Shown here in pieces: positions 1-7,665 of a stretch of DNA of 32,269 nucleotides. The notes under the pieces are model-generated. The model did not search any database. It was not told the DNA's origin and was given only the letters and a program-made list of their open reading frames with translations. The translations under genes and the position numbers were made by a program. Source of the stretch: Chloroflexota bacterium (GTDB lineage: Bacteria; Chloroflexota; Anaerolineae; Aggregatilineales; Phototrophicaceae); NCBI GenBank assembly GCA_028873975.1, contig JAPPMO010000022.1, positions 1 through 32,269 of the forward strand, given 5' to 3'. Each line of letters opens with the position of its first letter. Position 1 is the stretch's first letter.

Positions 1-17
1 CGGGGATGGGGTAAAAC
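1..17 (-). repeat. Fragment of C-rich dispersed repeat (family C) cut by window edge
   Basis: Read on the minus strand, the first 17 bases contain TACCCCATCCCC. The same words occur at 32246-32258 and, slightly changed, at 26315-26326. It is probably the end of a further copy of the C-rich repeat whose fuller form lies at 26302-26442. Too little is inside the window for certainty. Confidence 0.4.
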
Positions 18-50
18 CTGGGAAGCCGTCCAGATTTCAGTATCGGACAA

Positions 51-160
51 GCCTTGTAGGGGCGACATACCATGTCGCCCGAAAACACAAGGGTGGGGGC
101 AACGGGCGACCAGATTGGTCGCCCCTAAAAGGCTCGCTTTAGTTGCATGACTTACTTGGA
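51..160 (+). repeat. Double-hairpin palindromic repeat, copy A1
   Basis: Two perfect hairpins lie side by side: GGGCGACAT-3 nt-ATGTCGCCC, then GGGCGACCA-2 nt-TGGTCGCCC. They are bounded by GTAGGGGCGAC on the left and GTCGCCCCTA on the right, followed by a tail ending in TTGCATGACTTACTTGGA. The same arrangement recurs directly at 193-337 and inverted at 28675-28818. It has no coding capacity. The middle (GGTGGGGGCAAC) matches the inverted copy better than its close neighbour, so the copies look mosaic. Confidence 0.9.
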
Positions 161-192
161 TTTACTGAGAACACAGAGGGCACAGAAGTAGG

Positions 193-337
193 ACCAAGAA
201 AGTAATGCAAATTTTGCTAAGGCAACGATTTGTAGGGGCGACATACCATGTCGCCCGAAACCACAAGTCGCGGCGGCAGCGGGCGACCAGATTGGTCGCC
301 CCTACAAGGCTCGCTTTCGTTGCAGGACTTACTTGGA
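193..337 (+). repeat. MITE-like double-hairpin element, copy A2 (full length)
   Basis: This is a fuller copy of the element at 51-160, with an additional left arm starting ACCAAGAAAGTAATGCAAA. The reverse complement of its family right end (TCCAAGTAAGTCATGCAAC, taken from copy A3) agrees with the left end at 15 of 19 positions, so the unit has imperfect terminal inverted repeats like a MITE. The two internal GGGCG hairpins are intact. A near-identical copy lies inverted at 28675-28818. A short open frame at 248-454 begins inside this repeat and is not regarded as a gene. Confidence 0.88.
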
Positions 338-465
338 ACTACTGAGAAAAACTTAAAATATCTTATTTCAACTGTGTCTTCGAGCGAAAAATCACGTTTC
401 GCTTATAACTCTTTCTTATGCTTAGTCTCGGATTTTAGAAGAAATGCCGTCTGAACACCAAGTAA
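338..465. other. Intergenic stretch with nothing recognised
   Basis: This AT-rich DNA lies between the A2 element and the next repeat word. I see no convincing gene, promoter or structured RNA in it. Confidence 0.5.
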
Positions 466-520
466 CTCTGTGCGCTCTGCGCTCTCTGTGTTGAAAAAAT
501 TTGATGCGATTGCTCTGCCC
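466..520 (-). repeat. Dispersed CACAGAG-word repeat (family B), degenerate copy
   Basis: On the minus strand this reads as runs of CACAGAG/GCAGAG words preceded by a flank matching GGCAGAGCAATCGCATCAAA. The same flank (CAATCGC-x-TCAAATTAT type) borders the family B copies at 18149-18245 and 28930-29031, which makes membership likely despite the divergence of the core. Confidence 0.6.
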
Positions 521-555
521 TAATATAAATCCCGCCCCAGGCCTTCGACATGCTA

Positions 556-564
556 TGATATAAT
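556..564 (+). promoter_or_regulatory. Extended -10 promoter for the LCP gene
   Basis: TGATATAAT is a perfect TATAAT with the TGn extension. No good -35 is present at 16-18 bp, as is usual for extended -10 promoters. It lies about 70 bases before the LCP start codon. Confidence 0.6.
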
Positions 565-633
565 TCGCGTCTGTTTAACCGCGGGAAAACCGGCGCGCCA
601 ATGTCGAGCGGGCGCCGGCAGGGACTACATTGA

Positions 634-2172
634 ATGCGCATACCTGGTTGGCTAATGGGAATCGTGGGTTTGCTCGTCCTGGTCCTCGGGACGGGACTCT
701 GTTCCCTAACCGCATTTAGCCTGACAAGACAGACGGCCATCGACTTGCAAGAAGTCGGCGATCCATCGCTGACGCTGCGCTGCCTCGTCACGGGCCAGTG
801 GCCCTGCGCCGACAAGGGCTCAGTGGAGACATCGGCGCAGGGCAGCGCGCCGATGCTGATATTGACGCCGCTCGTCACAGCCCTCCCCGCGGCCGACTCC
901 CAAGAGAATGAGCCGCCGCCCGTCGTGACCACCCCTTTCAACCTCGCCGACCCGGCCACAGCGCTTCCGCCGGCCGACGCGCTGCCTGAAGCCGACTTGC
1001 CGATCATCACAGACCCCCGCCAGATTCGCATCCTGCTGCTAGGGATTGACCAGCGCAGCGCCGCCGGCGAGACCGGTCCCTTCCGAACAGACACAATGAT
1101 CTTGATGAGCATCGACCCCGTGCGCAAAACGGTGGGCGTGCTGTCCTTGCTGCGCGACCTGTGGGTGACAATACCTGGATACGAAGCCAACCGATTGAAT
1201 ACCGCCAATTTCATCGGCGACCGCGATGCCTACCCGGGCGGCGGCGGTCCCGCGCTGGCGATGGAAACAGTCTCGACTAATTTTGGGTTGAGCGTCGACA
1301 AATACATCTTGATTAACTTCGACGTATTCACCACGATCGTCGATGTGCTAGCGCCGGATGGCGTGCCGATTCGGGTGCGGGAAACCATCAACGATCCGTT
1401 TTATCCCGACGCTGGCTACGGCATGATCCACGTCGTTTTCGAGCCCGGGGAACAGCGCATGAACGCGGAGAGGCTGCTGCAGTACGCCCGCACGCGCGCC
1501 ACAGAAGGCGGAGACTTCGATAGAGCCAGGCGCCAGCAGCAGGTCCTCGATGCCGTGCGCGCGGAGGTGCTAAGCGCCGGCGGCATCGTCAACCTGGTTG
1601 CCAATGCCCCGGAATTGTGGAGCGAACTCTCAAACAACTATCGCACCAATCTCGAACTGAATGACATACTGGCGCTGGGTCAACTGATGAGCCAAATCAA
1701 GCGCGAAGACATTCGCTTCGAGGTCGTGAACAATCTTTATGTCAATGATGGCTTGAGCCCCAGCGGCGAATCCGTCTTGTTTCCCGATTATGCCGCGATC
1801 AGCGAACTGATTCAGCGCACGTTTTATCCCCATATTCAGTTGTCGCCGGCCGAAATCAAAGCGCGCGCCGACGCCGAGGCGGCGCCGATCTATGTTTACA
1901 ATGGCACGCAGATCTTTGGATTGGCGGGGGCGACGCGCGAATGGCTGATCGCCAAAGGCGTTTTGGTGACCGGCGTTGGCAACGCGACGAGCAGCGATCT
2001 GGAACGGACCGAGATCCGCAACTATGGCGGCCGGCATCTCTGGACGGCGCGTTACATCGCGCAATTGCTGGGCTTGCCGGACGAGCGGATCGTGCGCGCC
2101 GGCGACGGCCTGATCGCCGAGGGCGTGATGCTGGCGCTGGGGGAAGACGCGCCCGCGATTATCGAGGGCTAG
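634..2172 (+). CDS. LytR-CpsA-Psr (LCP) family envelope glycopolymer transferase with LytR_C domain
   Basis: LCP proteins transfer lipid-linked glycopolymers to the cell wall or related envelope acceptors on the outer face of the membrane. This 512-residue protein has one N-terminal membrane anchor (about residues 6-29), a Pro/Ala/Asp-rich linker, then the LCP catalytic domain from about 131 to 305. The usual blocks are visible: ILLLGID, FRTDTMIL, LLRDLWV, NRLNTAN, and the late MNAERLLQYARTR with FDRARRQQQ. Residues about 417-500 (APIYVYNGT to GLPDERIV) match the LytR C-terminal domain, a common second domain in this family. The ATG at 634 follows a GGCAGGGA sequence and an extended -10 promoter. 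It is monocistronic, since the next gene has its own promoter. The family call is firm; the glycopolymer acted on cannot be told. Confidence 0.93.
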   Translation: MRIPGWLMGIVGLLVLVLGTGLCSLTAFSLTRQTAIDLQEVGDPSLTLRCLVTGQWPCADKGSVETSAQGSAPMLILTPLVTALPAADSQENEPPPVVTTPFNLADPATALPPADALPEADLPIITDPRQIRILLLGIDQRSAAGETGPFRTDTMILMSIDPVRKTVGVLSLLRDLWVTIPGYEANRLNTANFIGDRDAYPGGGGPALAMETVSTNFGLSVDKYILINFDVFTTIVDVLAPDGVPIRVRETINDPFYPDAGYGMIHVVFEPGEQRMNAERLLQYARTRATEGGDFDRARRQQQVLDAVRAEVLSAGGIVNLVANAPELWSELSNNYRTNLELNDILALGQLMSQIKREDIRFEVVNNLYVNDGLSPSGESVLFPDYAAISELIQRTFYPHIQLSPAEIKARADAEAAPIYVYNGTQIFGLAGATREWLIAKGVLVTGVGNATSSDLERTEIRNYGGRHLWTARYIAQLLGLPDERIVRAGDGLIAEGVMLALGEDAPAIIEG

Positions 2173-2211
2173 TCGCCGCCAGGCGGCAATAATCAGACGA
2201 GTGGCAAAGTC

Positions 2212-2220
2212 TGCTATACT
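2212..2220 (+). promoter_or_regulatory. Extended -10 promoter for ATPase-PIN module 1
   Basis: TGCTATACT matches TGnTAnnnT and lies 30 bases before the ATPase start codon. No clear -35 is seen. A separate promoter for the module would make it independent of the LCP gene. Confidence 0.6.
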
Positions 2221-2250
2221 TCAGTTGACGCGCAGCCGGGAGAGACCCTC

Positions 2251-3615
2251 ATGCTCCGCAAGATCAGTCTGCAAAACTTCAAATGCTGGCAAGCGCTTGA
2301 CATTGATCTGGCGCCGATTACGTTGTTTTTCGGTTCGAACAGCTCGGGCAAGACGGCCATTTTGCAGTCGCTTTTGATGTTAAAGCAGACGGCGCGTGGA
2401 TTTGATCCCAAGCAACATATCAATTTTGGTGGAAGCGATCGAGATTACTTCGATCTGGGAAGTTATCGGGATCTGGTTTGGGGTCATCAAATCGATACAA
2501 AAGTCGGACTGACTCTTCAATGGAATCCTGATTCGGGCATTGACTGGCAAACGCATGTAGCAGGCATGGCCAGACCTGTACTTCGCAGGCGAATCGATAG
2601 CTCAATGTTCATTGAGTATGCGATCAATTGGCGCCTTCTCGATAACATCCGTATTGAAAACTTGTCATACCGCACATTGCCATCAGGCACAAGCGCAGAA
2701 AATGTACGCGTCGAAATAATTGAAAATGGCAGGTATGCGGCCACAATCCAAAAGGATTTTGATGACGAATATCCATTTGTGCAGAAGGAACCGGTAAGTA
2801 CGCCAGAAAGCTGCTATGTTTTGCCTAGAGAAATCGTCACCGATTATCCGATTGATGTTCGACGCCTTGCGAGATTCTATGCACGAGAATTTGAAAAGCT
2901 TATGGACTCGGTCCTTTACTTGGGACCGGTAAGACAGCGTCCCGAAAGACATTATCTTTGGACGGGAAATGAACCTAAGCTCATTGAACCTTCGGGTATC
3001 AATACAATTGAAATGTTAATCTCGTCAGCGAGAAGTGATTATACGCTGCTGGCTAAGGTACAAGAAAAACTCAAATTGCTGGCGCTTGTCGACTCATTTG
3101 ACGTGAAGCCGATTGATAAAAACGAACGCCGGTACGAAGCCACAGCCACAATCGGCGGAGTTCAGAGTTCGCTGGTCAATGTCGGATTCGGCCTTTCGCA
3201 AGCGTTGCCCGTGATCACGATGCTGCTCTCGGCGCCGGCGGGATCAATCGTACTGCTGGAGCAGCCGGAACTGCACTTGCACCCCAATGCGCAGAGCGCA
3301 CTGGCCGATCTCTTGCTTTATGCCGCCGAGCAATGCGGACTGCAACTGATTGTCGAAAGCCATAGCGAGCATATTTTGCGACGCTTGCAGCGGCGCGTTG
3401 CCGAAGCGCAGCCCGCCTTCGCGACGCCAGCGAACATCAAGATGTACTTCTGCCAGACAGGAGATGCGGGTTCGGCGATAAGCGAAGTGGAGATTGACCG
3501 ATTCGGCCAGATCGGCAATTGGCCCGAAAAATTCCTTGGCGATATCAGTGAGGATATCCATAGCATGAGCAGAGCAGCTTTTGAAAGACTTCATCGGGAG
3601 AGCGTTCGTGCCTGA
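2251..3615 (+). CDS. DUF3696-type AAA/ABC-like ATPase, module 1 (partner of PIN nuclease)
   Basis: This 454-residue ATPase belongs to the SMC/RecF/OLD-like group. Seen: the N-terminal strand with NFKCW, Walker A GSNSSGKT at 28-35, an ABC-signature-like GFGLSQ at 312-317, Walker B with IVLLEQPE at 333-340 followed by LHLHP, and ESHSEH at 369-374. The C-terminal tail with FGQIGNWPEKF is typical of DUF3696. The centre (about 80-290) is variable, apart from a YLGPVRQRPERHYLW block shared with the paralogue at 22987. The start has a strong ribosome binding site, GGGAGAG, six bases ahead. The stop overlaps the GTG of the PIN gene by eight bases. Base composition drops to about 40% GC in places (24 of 60 bases at 2701-2760), against nearly 60% in neighbouring genes, suggesting acquisition by transfer. 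A sensor or motor role driving the PIN partner is inferred from analogous ATPase-nuclease pairs. Confidence 0.9.
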   Translation: MLRKISLQNFKCWQALDIDLAPITLFFGSNSSGKTAILQSLLMLKQTARGFDPKQHINFGGSDRDYFDLGSYRDLVWGHQIDTKVGLTLQWNPDSGIDWQTHVAGMARPVLRRRIDSSMFIEYAINWRLLDNIRIENLSYRTLPSGTSAENVRVEIIENGRYAATIQKDFDDEYPFVQKEPVSTPESCYVLPREIVTDYPIDVRRLARFYAREFEKLMDSVLYLGPVRQRPERHYLWTGNEPKLIEPSGINTIEMLISSARSDYTLLAKVQEKLKLLALVDSFDVKPIDKNERRYEATATIGGVQSSLVNVGFGLSQALPVITMLLSAPAGSIVLLEQPELHLHPNAQSALADLLLYAAEQCGLQLIVESHSEHILRRLQRRVAEAQPAFATPANIKMYFCQTGDAGSAISEVEIDRFGQIGNWPEKFLGDISEDIHSMSRAAFERLHRESVRA

Positions 3616-4078
3616 CATCGTCATTGATGCAAATGTGTGGATTGTCGCGGACAGGTTGATAAGAGAAGGATTAGCAAAAGAAGAAGAAAATTGCATCAAA
3701 ACATGCAGAGATTGGCTTAATCGATTTGTGAATAGCGACAATCGCTTGCTGGTAGATTGGAACTATCAAATAATCTCGGAGTACCGAAAAAACATCAGAA
3801 AAAACGGATTTGCGGAACAACTGTTAAACAGACTGGAGGCAGAATCAACTGCACGGCTCGTCGGAGCGCGCGTCGAATATGATAAGAATGACCATGCAGT
3901 TCTACCGGAGGGTATTCTCCTAAGTGATCCAGCCGACAGGAAATATGTAGCCGCCGCTCTTGCAAGTGCTCCGAACGCAACTATATTTGTCGCTACCGAC
4001 CGAGGCTGGTCCCGAGACAAGTCGCATCTTGGGAAGATTGGTTTGGAGATATACGATCTCTGTCCAGATTACAAGTGA
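3608..4078 (+). CDS. PIN-domain ribonuclease-like protein, module 1 effector
   Basis: This small (156 aa) PIN-fold protein is probably a metal-dependent RNase or nuclease. The PIN acidic set is complete: D7 in VIDANVW, E58 in ISEYRKN, D107/D110 in SDPADRKYVAAAL, and D131 in VATDRGW. I choose the GTG at 3608 because GGGAG stands seven bases upstream and the protein then starts right at the first PIN strand. A TTG at 3581 would add nine residues but lies deeper inside the ATPase gene. The start overlaps the ATPase stop by eight bases, implying translational coupling. No VapB-like antitoxin gene is adjacent, so this is not an ordinary VapBC pair. The block EYRKNI, with AEQ ten residues further on, is shared with the second PIN protein at 24332. 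Lower GC than its surroundings. Confidence 0.85.
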   Translation: MPDIVIDANVWIVADRLIREGLAKEEENCIKTCRDWLNRFVNSDNRLLVDWNYQIISEYRKNIRKNGFAEQLLNRLEAESTARLVGARVEYDKNDHAVLPEGILLSDPADRKYVAAALASAPNATIFVATDRGWSRDKSHLGKIGLEIYDLCPDYK

Positions 4079-4131
4079 TTGAGAATGAGCTGCGCCTGGT
4101 CCCGCCCTTTTACCCCCCATCCAGCGCATTG

Positions 4132-4140
4132 TGTTACAAT
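4132..4140 (+). promoter_or_regulatory. Extended -10 promoter for the FHA gene
   Basis: TGTTACAAT fits TGnTAnnnT and stands 34 bases before the chosen FHA start codon, with AGGA between them as ribosome binding site. Confidence 0.6.
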
Positions 4141-4174
4141 CCCCAGCACTTATTCACAGACTAGGAATCCCTTG

Positions 4175-4900
4175 ATGGCTGAACGTCAAGGCGAAGCAAA
4201 AGCCAAACTGGTGTGGCTGGAGCCTTACTCCGGCGCCATGCGCGAGTTCCTGCTGCACGAGGGCATGAGCGCGACCATTGGACGTTCCGCCTCCAATGAC
4301 ATTCACATCGGCGAAAGCCATATCTCGCGCATGCACGCGGTCCTGACATGTCGCGACGGCGAATTCATCATTGATGACCTGGATAGCGCCAACGGGACCT
4401 ATGTCAACGGTGTACGCGTCGAGGGCAGCAGCACCTTGGAGATCGGCGATGAAATTCACCTCTTCGTCTCGATGCTCAAGCTGCTTGATCCGCGGGCGAC
4501 GCCAGCCAAAGACGCGCTGGAACTGGTATCGATGGTCGCCAATGACCGAGCTTCATTGCGCATAGTCAAAGGACCGCAGCGCGGCCAAGTCTACGCGCTT
4601 TTGAAAGAAGAAATATACATCGGGCGCACCACGCCAAACGCAAATTGGGAGATCACCCTGCAGGACCCGACGGTCTCGCGTCCGCATGCCTTCCTGGTCA
4701 AAGACAAGCATTGCTGGAAGCTCTTCGATTTGGGCAGCGCCAACGGGACCTCCGTCAACCGGCGGCCCGTCATCGGCGGCAAGGCGCGTGAACTCCGCGA
4801 TGGCGACCGTGTGATGTTCGGCGCCACCATGACCTTGTTCCGGCTGGGATATCCGCCGCCGGCAAGGCGCAAAAATGCCAACAATAAAGGGAAGGCATGA
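4175..4900 (+). CDS. Double FHA-domain phosphopeptide-binding protein
   Basis: FHA domains bind phosphothreonine peptides, usually as readers of Ser/Thr protein kinases. This 241-residue cytoplasmic protein carries two. The first (about residues 25-105) shows IGRSASNDIHI, SHISRMHA and SANGTYVNG; the second (about 145-225) shows IGRTTPNANWEI, VSRPHA and SANGTSVN. The conserved Gly-Arg, Ser-Arg-x-His and Asn-Gly loops are present in both, so both should be competent to bind. The ATG at 4175 is preceded by AGGA eight bases upstream; the longer frame from 4079 would be junk sequence before the domain. Its stop overlaps the sulfatase start as ATGA. No kinase gene lies in the window, so the partner is unknown. 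Confidence 0.9.
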   Translation: MAERQGEAKAKLVWLEPYSGAMREFLLHEGMSATIGRSASNDIHIGESHISRMHAVLTCRDGEFIIDDLDSANGTYVNGVRVEGSSTLEIGDEIHLFVSMLKLLDPRATPAKDALELVSMVANDRASLRIVKGPQRGQVYALLKEEIYIGRTTPNANWEITLQDPTVSRPHAFLVKDKHCWKLFDLGSANGTSVNRRPVIGGKARELRDGDRVMFGATMTLFRLGYPPPARRKNANNKGKA

Positions 4901-6190
4901 CGGCTCCGAATATCATCTTGATCATCGCCGACGATATGGGCTACGGGGATTTTGGCGTATTCAACGATCAAATTTCTTGTACGCCGACCCTCGACGCCTT
5001 GGTCGACGACGGCATTTGTCTGACGCAGCACTATTCCGCTTCTCCCGTTTGCGCGCCCGCCCGCGCCGCCCTGATGACGGGGCGCTACCCGCATCGCACC
5101 GGCAGCATCGACACGCTGGAGGCGCGCGGCCTGGATCGGCAAATGGCATAACGGCGCGCTGGATGCGCGCTATCATCCGACTGCCAGGGGCTTCCAGGAA
5201 TTCGTCGGCTTTCAGGGTGGCTGGAACCCCTATTATCGGTATCGCCTCGATCGCAACGGCAGGCTTGAGTATGGCGACAAAGAAGCCTATCTCACCGATG
5301 TCTTCACCGAAGAAGCGCTGGCTTTCATCGACCGGCATCATAAGGAATCTTTCTTCCTGCAGCTCGCTTACAATGCGCCGCACTTCCCGCTGGAAGCGCC
5401 CGACCCGCTCGCCAAGAAGTATTGCGATATGGGTTTCAGCCTGGGGGCGAGTCTCATTTACGCCATGATCGAAGTGATGGATGAGGGCATCGGCAGGATA
5501 AACGAGCGTCTAAAAGAACACGGCATTGCCGACAATACCATCGTGATCTTCACCAGCGACAACGGACCGGCTTTTGGCGCCTGGAACGGCTTTTCTCAAC
5601 GCCGGTTCAACTTCGGCTGGAACGGGCAAAAGGGCAATACCTACGAGGGCGGCATTCGCGTACCGCTGATCATCCGCTGGGCTGGGGGCCTCGATGCGGG
5701 CCTGCGCAGCGACGAACTGGCGCACTACACGGATTGGTTCCCGACCCTGCTGGCTATGGTCGGCCTGGACGTACCGACAGACTTGCAACTGGACGGCGTC
5801 AATGCGCTGCCCGTTTTGCGCGGCGAACGCGGCAAGATTAATCCGCTGCGCTTTTGGCAATGGAATCGTTACAGCCCCCTGAGCGCATGCAATGCCGCCG
5901 CGCGCGATGGCGACTGGAAGCTGCTGCGGCCGCAAATCCGCGAAGCCATGGAGGTCAGCCCCGTCGACACGGCGCTGGACCATGCCATCAAGTATTTCCC
6001 CGAGTATTTCGACGGGGTTCTTGAAGCTCCCGAGCCGGAACGGACGCTGCCCCCGCCCCCGCCGGCTTTGCTCTTCAATCTCGCGGACGATCCGGGCGAA
6101 CAGGTCGATTTGGCGGCGCAATATCCGGTCAAAGTCGCGTCGATGGAAGCCGCTTTGGAGCGCTGGTTCATTGATGTGACCGGGCTTTAG
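4897..6190 (+). pseudogene. Sulfatase (alkaline-phosphatase superfamily), frameshifted with internal deletion
   Basis: The N-terminal part (4897-5151) has the metal ligands ADDMGYGDFG and the formylglycine-type site C52-A-P-A-R56 followed by AALMTGRYPHRTG, then stops. Coding continues in another frame from about 5135: IGKWHNGALD, EFVGF, NAPHFPLEAPD, TSDNGPAF, and the end at 6190. The same bases (around CTGGATCGGC, 5131-5140) serve as the end of GLDR in one frame and the start of IGKWH in the other. The stretch of about 20 residues that sulfatases normally have between them (a TLADVL..AGY.TG-type segment) is missing. This looks like a deletion of a non-multiple of three bases, not a simple one-base slip. 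The start overlaps the FHA stop (ATGA) with GGGAAGG just ahead. As read, no full-length enzyme can be made. An assembly error is possible but would have to remove bases as well. Confidence 0.85.
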
Positions 6191-6290
6191 CCGGCGGGCC
6201 CGCTTTCGCGTAGGGACTCCGGCGCGGCGCGGGCTGTATCTTGTGAACGATTGAGCAACGGCGAAACCGCAATGCACAAAGGAAAGGCGC

Positions 6291-7649
6291 ATGGCGATGA
6301 CAGATAACTTGCTGCAAGCACAGGCTGATCTGGCCACCGCTATTGACATCCTGGACAAGTGGACAGCCCACAACCTGCGGGAAAAACATCTGCCGGGATT
6401 GGCGCTGGGGCTGGTCTACGGGGGCGAATTGCTCTGGGGCAAGGGTTATGGCGTCGCCAACCTGGAAACTGGCCAGCCTGTCACGCTGGACACGCGCTTT
6501 CGCATCGCCAGCATCAGCAAAACATTCACGGCTACCGGCATTCTGCAATTGCGCGACGCCGGCAAGCTGCGGCTGGATGATCCGGTATCGCAATACCTGG
6601 ACTGGTTCGACCTGCGCTATCGCGACGCGCCGGAAATCACCATCCGCAATCTATTAACCCATACCTCGGGCTTGCCGCGCGATTCGGTCAACGCCATGTG
6701 GACGGACTGCGCAGCGCCGGGCTGGGAGGAATTCATCGCCCAGACGCGCTCTCGACAGCCCACCCGCGCCCCTTACGAAAACTATGCCTACAGCAATTTG
6801 GGATACTCGCTGCTGGGCGGGATCATCGCCGCCGTCAGCGGGGGATCCTGGGCGGATTACCTGCGGCAAAATGTCCTGGCGCCGCTGGGCATGACCGAGA
6901 CCTATCCCGTGCCGGACGCGGAGGACGCGCAATTGGCGACTGGCTATACGCGGGAAAAGGACGACGGCAGGCGCGACGCCTTCCCCTTCTGGAAAATGAA
7001 TGCCTTTGAAGCATCGGCCAATTTCGCCTCCTCGGTCAATGATCTGGTCAAGTACGCCGCCTTTCACCTGGGGCTGAGGGGCGAGGACGTGCTTTCCTCC
7101 TATACTTTATACGACATGCACCGCGTGCATTGGCTGGAGGAAAGCTGGAAAGGCGGCTATGGTTTGGGCATGGGCTTGCACAAGATCGACGATTGGGTCA
7201 TCAGCGGTCACGGCGGCGGCTATCCCGGTTATCTGACCGCCTTCACCCTCTGCCGCGAGCACAAGACCGGCGTGATCGCGCTGAGCAATTCCCTGGGCAG
7301 CAATCCCCATCAAATAGCCGAGCGAGCCTACAAGCTGGTCTTGCCAGAACTGATAAAGGCAACCACTGAACCGCAACAGGAAGCGAATCCCGCCTGGGGC
7401 AAGTACGTTGGCGATTACGTCAGCGAATGGGCCCTGCAAAAGGTGGTCATCCGCGACGGGCAACTGCAATTGCTCACTCTCGATGATCTGGATGGCAAGC
7501 CGACCCTGCTCGATCCCACCGATGACGAGATGGTATTTGTCTTGCGGCAAGCCGGGCAATCGAACGAGACGCTGCGCTTCGAGCTGGACGCGGAGGGCGA
7601 TGTCGTCCGAATGTGGGAGCGCAACGAATACAGTACACGGATCAATTAG
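6291..7649 (+). CDS. Serine hydrolase of the beta-lactamase / class C PBP-like family
   Basis: This 452-residue protein is an active-site-serine hydrolase of the beta-lactamase PF00144 type, a group that includes esterases, D-aminopeptidases and PBP4-like enzymes. Visible catalytic motifs: S74-I-S-K77, Y167-S-N169, and H307-G-G in place of the KTG box. Family landmarks such as LLTHTSGLP and YSLLGGIIA are present. After the hydrolase domain (to about 360) comes a C-terminal region of about 90 residues (WGKYVGDYVSEWALQKV onward), often a small beta-barrel in these proteins. No signal peptide is seen, so a cytoplasmic location is likely. Start: ATG with AAAGGAAAGG upstream; an ATG two codons later is an alternative. 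Substrate cannot be assigned; true antibiotic resistance is unlikely from sequence alone. Confidence 0.9.
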   Translation: MAMTDNLLQAQADLATAIDILDKWTAHNLREKHLPGLALGLVYGGELLWGKGYGVANLETGQPVTLDTRFRIASISKTFTATGILQLRDAGKLRLDDPVSQYLDWFDLRYRDAPEITIRNLLTHTSGLPRDSVNAMWTDCAAPGWEEFIAQTRSRQPTRAPYENYAYSNLGYSLLGGIIAAVSGGSWADYLRQNVLAPLGMTETYPVPDAEDAQLATGYTREKDDGRRDAFPFWKMNAFEASANFASSVNDLVKYAAFHLGLRGEDVLSSYTLYDMHRVHWLEESWKGGYGLGMGLHKIDDWVISGHGGGYPGYLTAFTLCREHKTGVIALSNSLGSNPHQIAERAYKLVLPELIKATTEPQQEANPAWGKYVGDYVSEWALQKVVIRDGQLQLLTLDDLDGKPTLLDPTDDEMVFVLRQAGQSNETLRFELDAEGDVVRMWERNEYSTRIN

Positions 7650-7665
7650 AACTCGGTAAATTAAA

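Noticed and set aside
51..337. Two similar repeats with a unique spacer could be a minimal CRISPR array
   Set aside because: The units exceed 100 bases, hold two hairpins each, occur elsewhere singly and inverted, and there are no cas genes.
248..454. 68-codon frame near the left edge
   Set aside because: It starts inside a palindromic repeat, has no ribosome site and no family resemblance.
2175..2187. GCCGCCAGGCGGC palindrome after the LCP gene as a terminator
   Set aside because: The loop is too short for the full stem and there is no T run; not enough for a call.
3581..4078. PIN gene read as a VapC toxin of a VapBC pair
   Set aside because: No small antitoxin gene is adjacent; the tightly coupled partner is a 450-aa ATPase, and the arrangement repeats in the second module.
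4875..5468. 197-codon frame across the sulfatase break
   Set aside because: Its residues are Arg/Ser/Pro-rich shadow sequence; sulfatase motifs lie in the other two plus-strand frames.
6291..7649. Antibiotic-resistance beta-lactamase
   Set aside because: The fold is shared by many esterases and peptidases; the KTG box is replaced by HGG and no signal peptide is present, so resistance is not supported.
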